Below are positions 22,643 through 33,331 of a DNA stretch of 64,000 nucleotides, piece by piece. Source of the DNA: Chaetomium olivaceum (taxonomy: Eukaryota; Ascomycota; Sordariomycetes; Sordariales; Chaetomiaceae); contig JAYWVB010000023.1 in the NCBI GenBank assembly GCA_039881045.1, forward strand, positions 372,001 to 436,000, read 5' to 3'. A program made the position numbers and the translations under genes. How positions within the stretch are numbered: position 1 is the stretch's first letter; each line of letters begins with the position of its first letter. A model generated the notes under the pieces. The model saw only the letters and a program-made list of their open reading frames with translations, did no database searches and had not been told where the DNA came from.

Positions 22643-25600
22643 ATGGATAGTCCAAAGATTACAAGTGGTGGCTCCAGCGCTAGTTCACAGCGTCGCAGGC
22701 TCACTAAGAAGCCTCCGTCGGCGGCGCACTATCATTCTCAACACTCGAGCTCCAGGTTCAGCGCTGCGTCCGACGGTCGTGTTGACGCCCAATTTCTAGG
22801 AAGCAAACAAAGCTCGACCAGCTTGCGCCGGGCACCCAGCGCTCCCACTGGCAACAGGACTCTGGCCTCCGACAACGCGACCGACTTCTCGCCACGCTTC
22901 CCCGCCGCACAGTCTCCCGCTTTCTCGCTCGCAACGAGCCGGTCACACACCTCACCCACCCTTCCCGACGGCACGTCTGCGGCGCTGTCTCCCTCGTCGC
23001 ACTCGCATTACCGCTCCCTGCAGACCCGAGCTGACGCGCGCAGCAACCACGATCCGTCCCGGGGGACATCCTTCAACCCCTCAGCTCCAAGACTTCAGAC
23101 GAGTTAATTGGCGCTCCCTTCGACGGCACGGCAATCCTCGACCGCATTGCCGCCACGAAGTCGCCCACTCCAAGCAACCTCGACAGCAACAACAGCGGCG
23201 GGCACAGCAACAACAACATCTACAACCACAACTATCACAACTACCACAACGGCAACCCCAGCCACGACCAGAACCACAACCACCGTCCCGGCCACCAATC
23301 CCCACCTCGATTTACACTCCAGCAGCCACCCCGCGCGGATCCCGGGACGCGAACCATGGGACACTCCCCGCCGCCGCTCCGCCAGTCGGCAACTTACGCG
23401 GCTGGTGACCTGCCGGTCCTAAACGAGAAGGGCGGTCCGCCCAAAGCCGACACCGCCGGCCTCCACAAGCGCTACTCCGACGAGACGAAGGAGAGCAAGA
23501 TCCCCAGCATGCTCAGGAAGAAATCGGGCTTCTCCGGTTTCATGAATAGCTTGGTGGGGTCACCAAAGAAGCCGCTCATCTCTGCACCTGAGAACCCGGT
23601 GCACGTAACACATGTCGGCTATGATAGCACCACGGGCCAGTTTACAGTATGGGATTACCGGATGTTACATGTTTTGCCGTCTATGCTAACTTAACCAACA
23701 GGGGCTACCGAAAGAGTGGCAGCGACTGATCAACGAGAGCGGTATCACCGAGAAAGACACACGAGAACACCCTCAAATCCTCGTCGATGTCTTGACATTC
23801 TACAAAGAAACCCAAGAAAGGCCACAGGAGGACCAGTCATTGGATAAATTCCACGATGCCCGGGCAGACTACCGAGGCCTGGCCACCACACCGTCGCCCG
23901 CGACTGCTCACCCTTCCCCGGGCCTGCTCCAATCTGGTTATGGCGCCATGTCGCCCTTGATCAGCCCGCCCGCGAGTCCGAGGTTCCCTAACGTCGGCCA
24001 CGAAGGCAGCTTCGAGAACCCGCGCGCGCCACCGCCAGTCCCTAAAGGCCACCTTATGTCGGGCAAGGACATCAATCTGATGCCCAGCCGACCCGCGCCC
24101 AAACCCCCAACGAGCCTATCAACTAGGACACAGCCAGCGTACGCGACAAAGGACTCGGGGATTGGCATGCCCCCGCCAGGCGATGACGTCTCACCCTCCT
24201 ATCTTCCTCCCAAAGACAATGTGCCGATGCTGCCAGAAGAGCATAGGTCACGGTCCAACTCCCGAGCAAATGGCACATCGCCCTATTTGCCTTCCCAACC
24301 ATCTCCCTCGGTCACCTCGCCACCGGCCAACCAGCAAGCGATGTATCAGCAGCAGCTTCTACAGCAACAGCAGGAGCAGGCAATGGCACAAGCACAGGCG
24401 GCCATGAGCGGCCAGCTAGGGCGTCAAGCGAGCAAGCGGCAGCAGCCGACCCCGCCGGCTTCGCAGCACCAGCACATGCAGCAACAGCTGCAGCACCAGC
24501 AGCACCAACAGCAACAAGCAGACCCCAACCGGGTGCCACCAACACAGCAAGCGAGGGTTGCGCAGCCAGGCTCGAGGCCGCGGCACAGGCCACGACAGAG
24601 CAACGGCGTTGACGTGGTCGTCGCCCTGAAGAGGATATGCTCCGAAGGCGACCCGAGGGAAGTCTACCGAGGTTTTACCAAAATTGGCCAGGGCGCGTCC
24701 GGCGGCGTGTACACGGGCTATGAAAGGGGGACCAACCGGCTGGTGGCCATCAAGCAGATGAACCTAGAGCAGCAACCCAAGAAGGACCTGATCATCAACG
24801 AGATCCTGGTCATGAAGGAGAGCTCACATCCCAACATTGTCAACTTCATTGACAGCTACCTGTGCGGGGGGGAATTGTGGGTCGTCATGGAGTTTATGGA
24901 GGGCGGCAGTTTGACCGATGTCGTGACGTTTAATATCATGACCGAGGGGCAGATTGCATCTGTCTGCAGAGAAACCCTCCGCGGCCTGCAGCACTTGCAC
25001 TCCAAGGGTGTCATCCACCGCGACATTAAGTCGGACAATATCCTGCTCAGTATGGAGGGCAACATTAAGCTGAGTAAGTTTCGCACGCCAATTCTCCCTT
25101 TTTCTTTTCTCCTTCATTCCCTTGCTGCCGGCGACTGTGAGCTAACTTGCCCTTCTCCCCCCACAGCCGATTTCGGGTTCTGTGCGACGATCAACGAGGC
25201 GCAGAACAAGCGTACAACCATGGTTGGCACGCCGTATTGGATGGCGCCGGAGGTGGTTACTCGGAAGGAGTACGGCCGCAAAGTGGACATTTGGTCGCTG
25301 GGCATCATGGCCATCGAGATGATCGAGGGCGAGCCACCCTACCTGACCGAGTCGCCGCTGCGCGCCCTGTGGCTGATCGCTACGAACGGTACGCCACAAA
25401 TCAAGAACGAGCAGGACCTCTCCCCCGTGTTCCGCGACTTCTTGTACTTTGCGCTCAAGGTCGACCCGGAGAAGAGGGCTAGCGCGCACGATCTTTTGAG
25501 GGTATGTTCCACACACACTTTTTTGGCGGGGGTTGATTTCGACTGAGCCTAGAGTATGAATGCTGACCTCTGTTATAGCACGAATTCATGAAGACATGTG

Positions 25601-25680
25601 TCGACCTCTCCACACTCGCACCCTTGGTTCGGGCCGCGAGGGAAGCCAGGGCACAGGAGAAGGCCCGCAAGGGGCATTGA
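22643..25680 (+). CDS. STE20: PAK-family protein kinase STE20 (frame broken once)
   Basis: STE20 is a Cdc42-activated kinase upstream of MAP-kinase cascades and polarity. Exons 22643-23646, 23702-25073, 25167-25501 and 25579-25680 give 937 residues once one base is supplied. The order is: Ser-rich N terminus, an Asn/His-rich tract (23180-23290), the CRIB/PBD at about residues 313-350 (ISAPENPVHVTHVG, then GLPKEWQ), Pro/Gln-rich linker with poly-Gln near 24345-24530, and the kinase at about 655-905. Kinase motifs are IGQGASGGVY, VAIKQ, HRDIKSDN, DFGFC (split by intron 3) and GTPYWMAPE. No PH domain precedes the CRIB, which favours STE20 over CLA4. Between 23035 and 23107 the reading frame must slip by one base: the first frame stops at TAA 23105-23107 while the family-typical DELIGAPFDG continues in the next frame. 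No plausible intron explains this. Confidence 0.9.
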
Positions 25681-26789
25681 TAGGCGCCCTCTATAAATCT
25701 AGCCCCTCCCGCCTACTTTCGATCGATCGAGGCGGCATATTAACCAGCAATATTTATCTAGCTTTGTCCCTCATGGTTCATGTTACCAAGGGTGTATTGC
25801 ATTTTTTTGGTCATCAAGCAAGCAATCTCATGCAGCCCCATCAGAGCCCTTTATTTTTCTTACCATTTTACCCAACTCTCATGGCAGGCTGGCAGGCAGG
25901 CAGGCGGACAGGCAAGGCGGGCATTGTGCATTATTTTGCGAGTTCTTTTTTACTCTCTCGGTCCGTCTTTTTTTTTTTATCATTTTCTACCCAGCTTTTT
26001 ATCTCAGTTCTACATCAGACCTGACATTGAAATAAAACAGACCTCCTCTGGTGGACGGTTCCGTTTTTCTCTTGCCCTCCTCTTCGCTTTTTCCAGTCTT
26101 CTTTGCTTTTGGTCAACTGGTCGATCCCCCATTGGAAAAGAAAGATGCGTGTGTGTGTGTGTGTGGGTGGGTTTAATAAAGATGCCGTCAGTGTTGTATT
26201 CAGGGCGCGTGCATGGTAATAGCAAGCCAGCGAGCATATCATATCGATCAGGGAGGAACCGACCTCCGTAAAAGCACGAATAGCCATAGCGGCGAGCGAA
26301 GGGGTCAACTTAGGTACTACTCAATGATGTTGTTTAAAAAGTTATTTTGTTCCCTTCTTACTCCCCTATTCACTTCGTTTCGCTCCATGCTCGGTTTATA
26401 CACCACGGGCGGTCCCGTTAGTAGGACTGGGGACAGGGGCACACCTCCAATGGTCAAGTCTGCATGGCATCGCGGTCGCCGGGCTTGCTTGGTTGCAGAT
26501 CTGATTGGGGGATCGGGATACCAGCAAGTACCCAGGTTTGGTACGAGGGTCAAGGCGGAATAAAGAGTGGGTGGGTACTCAAGCACGGCGACCGTTATAC
26601 TCGAGTTTCTTATTATGTGTGTTGGCGGCGAGACAAGGTTTGAGCGGGTTTATTGAATGGTATTTGTGGGATGGATGTGAAAGGAGCGGGGTTGGAGAGA
26701 ATCAAAGGTGGTGGTGGATTCTTTATCACTTATTCGCATTTAGGATAATATAAGCAGTTGCAAATGAAGTGAAGTTTCTGAGTTGTAAC

Positions 26790-26863
26790 AAAGAGAAGGA
26801 AGAAAAAAGGAGAAGAAATAAAAGAAGGAAAAAGAAAAGATAAAAAAACGAGAGGAAAAACGA
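26790..26863 (+). repeat. Polypurine (A/G) tract
   Basis: About 75 bases consist almost wholly of A and G with few interruptions. Such strand-asymmetric tracts can form triplexes or exclude nucleosomes; here the tract lies between two convergent genes. Confidence 0.7.
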
Positions 26864-26998
26864 GGTTGTAGGATGTGGGCTGGTTTCAATTGTGATGCTT
26901 AGTTAAAGTTAAAACTGATCTTTGTTTAGATTCGTTTGGCAGTGTTGGTGTTGTGAGTTGTTTCACACATCGGAAAGAACGTATAACTTATGTGAGAA

Positions 26999-27025
26999 AC
27001 GCGTACCTCACGCGTCAGAACGCGT
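26999..27025. promoter_or_regulatory. Three ACGCGT (MCB-type) boxes in helical phase
   Basis: ACGCGT occurs at 26999-27004, 27010-27015 and 27020-27025, that is 11 and 10 bases apart, so all face the same side of the helix. The last two form a perfect inverted repeat (CACGCGT, four bases, ACGCGTG). ACGCGT is the binding site of MBF/APSES factors that drive G1/S genes. No recognised gene starts nearby. Confidence 0.4.
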
Positions 27026-27419
27026 GAAGTCAAGTCACAGTCAATCTGAGCCAAAGTGAAGGTTATGCAGGTGAGGAATCAATACATGCCTCAATTTCAT
27101 TAGAATATGTGAATCAGTTTTATGTTCCCCAACCATGACCGAAGGAAACGGTTTCTTCCGTAACCTTGCCTTGCCGTACGCCGCCAACCCAGAAGCCAAG
27201 TGAAATCAAGCACCAGCCAGAAGATGAAAAACCCGAAGATAGTAACTTAGGTCATGGCTGCTGCCACAAGCAGGCTGCCCCGCTCCAATTACACCTCCCG
27301 AGATCCATTAGATCGCTGTGTCCCTCCTCCCATGTGCGAAACCGCCAAATTCATTAAGCCGTCTATAGGGTATCCCGCAGAGCCATGAATGCCAATCCTG
27401 TGTCCCATATGCAACACGC

Positions 27420-28585
27420 TTAGTAGAGCGTGTAACCACCGTCAATGATGACGTTGGAGCCGGTCATGAAGCCGGAGGCGTCAGAAGCCAGAAAGACGCA
27501 GAGACCGTTAAGGTCATCGACGTTACCGAGGCGGTCCTGAGGGGTGAGAGACTTCCAGATCTTCTTCTGGGCATCCAGGGCGGGGACCTTGTTGAGGGCA
27601 GTGTCCATGTAGCCGGGCGAGATGCAGTTGACACGGATGCCGTGCTTGGCCCACTCAGCACCGAGAGACTTGCCGAGCTGGATGACACCGGCCTTGGAGG
27701 CATTGTAGCAGGACTGCTCCTGGGGGTAGTTCACGATGGAACCAGACATAGAGGCGACCAGGATGATGGAGCCGGGCTTGCCAGCAGCCATCATGGCGCG
27801 ACCGACAGACTGGGACATGAGGAAGGAGCCAGTCAGGTTGATATCGATCAAGCGGCGGAACATAGCCGGGTCGTAGGTCTCAGCCTTGATGTTGGAGTCG
27901 GCGATACCGGCCGAGTTGACCAGGACGTCGGGAGCACCATAGAGGTCAACGACGTTCTGGACAGCAGCGTCAATCGCGCTGCCGTCACGAACATCGACCT
28001 TGAAGAAAGAGACCGGAAGGCCAGTCTTCTGGTGCAGCTCAGCAGCGGACTCGTCACCAAGCTCCTGGTTTGCATCGAAGATGGCGATAGCCTTAGCACC
28101 GGCCTCAGCGCAGGCGCGAGCCATGTGGTTACCGAGACCACGAGCACCACTGATGATCGTTAGCAAATCGTTCTTTGTTGTTTGTTCTTTGTTCTTTGTT
28201 CGGCGCTTCTCGAGATAACTTACCCAGTGATGATGATGACCTTGCCGTGAACACTCATCTTCTGCAGGGTGCGGGGCATCTGCCTGTAGACCTTATCCTG
28301 CAGGGGCTGGACAGCCTCCTCCTCCTCGGCATTGGCCTCGGGGGCAACGGCACCGTTCTTAACAGGAATGCTGAAGTGGTCGGAGTTGCCAGTAGCGACG
28401 CCCTTGTGGTCGGGGCTGTAGACCGTGACAGGAACTTCGGTCTCCTTAATGACCTCGGATTTCATGTGGCGAGCCGACACAGAGAAGGCAGCGCGCTGGG
28501 CGACTGAGGCGCCGGTGCGGGCGAAGGCAGGCCGCGAGACGGCGGCGAAGCGCGGAGCCAAGCGGGCAGTGCGTGCGAAAGCCAT
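27420..28585 (-). CDS. Short-chain dehydrogenase/reductase with probable mitochondrial presequence
   Basis: Exons 28224-28585 and 27420-28149 flank a 73-base intron (GTAAGT donor, ATCAG acceptor) and give 363 residues. The first 45 residues are rich in Arg, Ala and Ser with no acidic residue (MAFARTARLAPRF), a good mitochondrial targeting peptide. The Rossmann fold follows at about residue 112: TGGARGLGN cofactor loop, NSAG, catalytic Ser about 13 residues before YNASK (Tyr and Lys visible), and PGYMDT. It resembles D-arabinitol 2-dehydrogenase, L-xylulose reductase and sorbose reductase-like SDRs, which interconvert sugar alcohols and ketoses with NAD(P); the exact substrate cannot be read from sequence. 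The glycine loop is rebuilt exactly across the splice site, which supports the model. Confidence 0.85.
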
Positions 28586-31500
28586 TGTGATGGTTTGTGA
28601 GATGTGAAGTGAAACTGTCTGAACTGAAGTGATTCGATGTGGCGGATGATCGATTTGTTAGAAAACCAATCAATCTCGAAAGTCGGGTTGACTTTGTTCA
28701 AAGAGTGATCTCAAAGGAGGAGAGTTGAGGTGAGTGCCTGAGGGAATGGCGGGGTTGAGATCGGTTGCGAGTCTTTAGCGTGAGCCAAAAAAAACCAAGC
28801 GGCCGGTCGAGATGAAAAGGTGAGACCTTTCCAAATTTGCACGATTGTGAGGGGTTGACCACACAGTTTATAGTGCGGTATTGGTGATTCTGGGGCGGTG
28901 CCAGAAAAGAGAGGGTGGTGAGAATTGCGTGTAAGTGGGCTTCGGGTTTCAGGGTACGTCAAAGGTACCAAGGCTCCTCAATAGCGACCTCAAAACTGCA
29001 CGGAAACAGCAGAAACCTGACAGCAATGGGTGACCGTCAGGCTCTCAATATTTATAGAGAACTGGCTGTTGTTGGAAGGCGAATGAGGGGGACTGATATT
29101 CCTGGTTGTTGAGGAGGCTAGCTCAGGTACTCAGGGAACCGGAAACAATGGCGGAGTTGGGATGAGGCAAAAGGGCCGGCGGGGTCCAGAACGGTGGCGG
29201 GTTTGAGTCGAGATCGCTCTTTTTTGATGCAATGCAATCCTGGGGCTGTGGATCTGCGGGTTCCACGCACACTGCCTGCAGACTGCACTTATCGGTTGGC
29301 AAATGCCGGCGGACACGGGCGGATACGATTATTTTAGTCGACGATTGAGTCGTGGGAACGAGGAACCAAGAACGGCTGGCCCGAAAGCAAGGTCAGTGTG
29401 GGTTTCTGCATGTTTCCAACCTTCTCCAACACTCGCTCTGCTGTCCACTCCTATTCCAGCTTTGCGGGGATCAGGAAGCGGGAAGCCCGAAGTGACATCT
29501 TCCATCTACAGTCGATGGCGTCAAAGTTCAGTTGAACTAACCTCCCGCACTCCTAGCCCGAACACCGAAGACTTCGACCAACAAGACAGAACTAGGTTCA
29601 TGGGTCCCACATACCTTTTGGCTCAGAATCTCAGTGTTACTTTCTGTTGCTGTGTTTGTGTGGGTTGGGTTGAAATGCGATGGCTTCGTCTAATGTTCAA
29701 CTTGTCTGTACAGTTCGGACGCGCTCCAGCTGGCTCTGATCTTGTATTTATATCTGGAAAGTCTTTTGCAGGATTACCCCCAAGGTAACCAGTCCGAACA
29801 TCCCGACACATCAGGATCGGGCGGTGAGGTGTGTCTGTGGGACCAAGAGATTGGGAAGCAGTCACAAGACCAACCTCAATTTTCACCACCCACGCCGCAT
29901 ACGTGCGGTGTTCCAAAAGCTGGCGTGGCGGCCGCGGAAACCAGCCGAGCTTGCGCGCCTGTCCTCCATCCTTGCCAAACGACAAATATTTGCGGGTTAT
30001 AATCTGGTGTTTTTGGCATTGGTACTCCTCTTGCTTAACTCAACTGGGGAAGTGGAGCGCGACAATTGACATGGCGGTCGGGCGATCAGTCAATCTCCGC
30101 CTCGCGCTTTTCACAAGGGAGCTTGCATCTCCGACAAGAGACAGAGATTTCGTTGTGGGTTTTGCTTTGGCTGATCAGCAAAGAATGACAGCGGATCCTT
30201 GATCCGACCCTGTCTCGGGCCGCGCTGGTTGGGTCAGCCCTTGCTCGAGGTTCCAGAGGCAAAATCCATGCATGGCTGTCTCTCGGAGAATCCATGGTGT
30301 TCTGTCTGTCTTGTGTTCTGGCGGGGGAGCTCTGGTATCTGGGTCGTACTCGAGTGACCGAGAGATGGATGTGCCAAGGTTAAGCGGGGTCCCCTGTCAG
30401 CCCATCTTGCCCCGCAGCCGGCGTATGGGGTTGCAGTGCAGAAGCCTCGCCCGTTGGCTTGGCGAAAGAAATTCGATGGATGCACCGCGTGGGGGGTTCC
30501 AGAATCTCGCAATTCCCATCCTCCCCTCTCACCGGTACCCTTCGACCTGTAACACCGACCAACGAAAACACTTTCTTCGCTGTTTCCCCCCATCGAGACC
30601 ACCGAGCGGTGAGCTTCTGTGTGTGCTGTCTGAATCCCCTGCATGCATTCGAGACGCGTCTCTTTCGACTGTTGCATTAGTGGCAAAAGCAGGTGGCATT
30701 CTGAGCGCGGCTTTGGCGCGTTCTGCGGCTCACCGAACTCCCCCAAACACGTCGCATTCTACAGTGGTGTTGCAGGTACACTACTTTGTACTTCGTAGCT
30801 GCCGAGGCTGCTTAGTGTCCAGCAACGACTTGGCTTGTGTCGGGGTTGGAATTAGATTCTACCTATACTCTCTTTCCTAACCTTTAACGATTACACATAT
30901 TGGATTGTCAGTTAGCTACAACTGCAGTTGGCTGGATTGGGGAGCTGGGCAAGTCACCCACCGCTGAGTCACTCCAAAGAAGAAACCACCAAAGTCCTGA
31001 CTCTGCAATGCCAATGCTACTTGCAGGACAGAGATCTCACCCGCGATGAACCAGCTATCGGGTTTGATGCGCTCCCCCACAACGCGCCGGTATCGTGGGC
31101 TGGCTCCCTGGTCGGTACGTACCTTGAGGTACCCAAGTCTCCCTGCACGTCAGCGGCAGGAAGAAAAGTTTGAAGGTCATGTGGCCACCTCGACAGCCTG
31201 GTTCCCGAATCCCGGGCGCGCTTGATACGGAAATCAGGGGCGCTGCCAGGGACCTCTGGAACAGTCTCCATATATGCAAGACCAGGGTGGCAAGCTTCGA
31301 CCGCGGGACATGTCCGGCACGCATGCGCGCGACTGCAGCCCAATGGGCACATCCACAACTCCCATGCATCTGTATCAAAGTCCCCAATCGCTTCGGACAG
31401 ACGCCGATCACCTTGCCGCTCATCGGAGCAACACCGCAAAGTCACAAATGGTGGCGAAGAACACCAGCAGTGACTTCGGAGAGGACAGATAGCCGCTCTC

Positions 31501-33331
31501 CACGCTGTCCAACCACCTTGTCAACGTTGCCAACGCTGCGCAACGCGGTCGGACACCCGGCCTCGAGCCCGCTCCTCCCTCGCAATTTTTGGTCACCTGC
31601 TCCACCAATCCTCCTACCTTGAGGGCTTTGTTTGACTCGTTTCAACTGGAAATTCATTCCCTCCACCGCCTTGAATGGATCAGCATTGAGCCGGAGATAG
31701 TATCCTTGACGGAAGCCCACGTCAACCCACTTCAATGTCGAACAATTCATCAGCTCCTGGGCCGGTGGTGAGGGACATTCCCAACTCGAACCCCTCCAAT
31801 CCCTTTCCCCCACGGAGCCGCTCCTCACTCCTGTTCCTTCGTCCCGTGTCGCCCCGTGTCAACAGGTTCGGTGGCTCGCCAGCAGTATCCTTGTTTGACT
31901 TCCAGAATGTTGGCTGGCCCGCTCTCGCCGTTTGGTTGCTGTCCGGTCTACGCGAGTGGGCCGGAGATGCTCGGAACCAGAGCATTCTTCTATCCGAACC
32001 AGGCTCGACACATTGGGAGTTAAGAAAATTAGGGGGGATAGGACTCCCCCTTCAGACAGCTCACTTTTGCCCTCCTCAACTCTTGGAACTCTCCATTTCT
32101 AATGTGGCATATTCAACTTCTTCAAGAAAGTCGAGTTGAGCAAGCAGCGGATCATCCGGTGATCTCGACCTCAAACATAAAAATGCCAAGAAACGGGCCA
32201 CAGATCCAAGCGAGCCGCCACACCTTGTTCCAGCCCGCCGGTAACACCAATCGTGAAGCCCTGCTCCCCCAGATCTCACGATGGCCTCAATTTTCGCCAC
32301 CCGGGATCAACCGCACAAAAACCACCCCTGGCGGCCCAGCAATAAAGCTTGGACCACAGCATAAACCTGTCCCGCCCGCAGCATGCAGCCCTACGCGAGG
32401 TGCCGCCAATTTCCCACTTCACGATGTCTCTTGATTTCCCCGTTCCCGCTTTCCGCCACGCGTCGTCGGCCATGGGTGGCCCCCGCTGCGTCAGCCCGTC
32501 CACACAGTCCAGCCCAGTCCGCTCGACGTTAGATCGTCGGGTCCAGCCGGGTCGCCCCGAACAATCAATCGATCGGGTTTCGGGAGGGATTGGATCGAGC
32601 CAGCCCAGACGGGACAGCCGTTAGTTAATGGGTCCTCGGGAGGGTAAGTATCGTGACTCGTAAGAATCTAAAATGCTGCCCTGTCCCCTGTCGTGTCCGA
32701 CCGTGGAGAGTCCCAGAAATAAAAGATTTCCGATCGATTGTCCCCCGTGTGTCTGTCCCTCCGGCTTCGCACACACAAGCGTTGCCCAGGACTTGCGCAC
32801 GCAGTCCGACAAAATATCGTGTATGTTTTCTGACACATAGCTGGCTGGTTAACACATTTTAGTCATGAAACCAACCCAGAATTTTAACAATGATCATCAA
32901 TTCCATACAGAGCGTACTTAGCCCCCCTCCCTCCCCGCTGATCCCGATAAACTCCAGGCAAAGGAAGGGTATTACTTGTACATACATACCAATGACAAAA
33001 ACAGGACCGACACAAACGGTCATGGATCCGCGCGCACACTTTCCGTCCTTCCCTTTCCTTGCCGCACCATTATGCTCCTTCTCGCGGAAAGGAAAAATCG
33101 CGACCGAAAAGTGTACCGCGGCGGTACCCACCCATAACTAACTCCCACTCTTCTCCACCACCCACCCACACTGTAGCACACATATTTCCTCCCATCGCTC
33201 CCCACCACAATCCCGTCGCAGCCCATCTACCGGTGGATATCGACCGCAGAGAACTCCCATGCCAAACGACTAACAGGCATGGGTGACGAGCGAGCGAGCG
33301 AGCGGCAGGCCAAATCCGTGTAGTGTAGTTT
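28586..33331. other. 4.7 kb region without a recognisable gene
   Basis: This is the longest gap in the window, upstream of the dehydrogenase and downstream of RSC9. ORFs up to about 200 codons occur on both strands but overlap one another, begin mostly at non-AUG codons and show no family motif or coherent splice signals. It contains a 12-base palindrome near 30917-30928 and a GAGC repeat near 33287-33303. It may hold long regulatory DNA, a noncoding RNA or eroded sequence. Confidence 0.45.

Larger units (their letters stand above)
25681..27419. other. Convergent 1.7 kb intergenic region
   Basis: This lies between the 3' ends of STE20 and the short-chain dehydrogenase. It holds a GT repeat (about 26148-26165), a polypurine stretch (about 26790-26863) and a triple ACGCGT cluster (26999-27025). 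No gene is recognised, though the ACGCGT boxes hint at an unseen promoter. Confidence 0.45.

Noticed and set aside
22182..22799. 205-codon ORF overlapping the STE20 start
   Set aside because: Out of frame with the conserved STE20 N terminus; likely leader shadow.
30234..30880. Opposing 170- and 202-codon ORFs in the long gap
   Set aside because: They overlap on opposite strands, have random-like composition and no homology that I recognise.
31735..32139. 134-codon plus-strand ORF (MSNNSSAPGPVV...)
   Set aside because: It has a true ATG but no recognisable domain, no adjoining exon signals and overlaps other ORFs; too weak to call.
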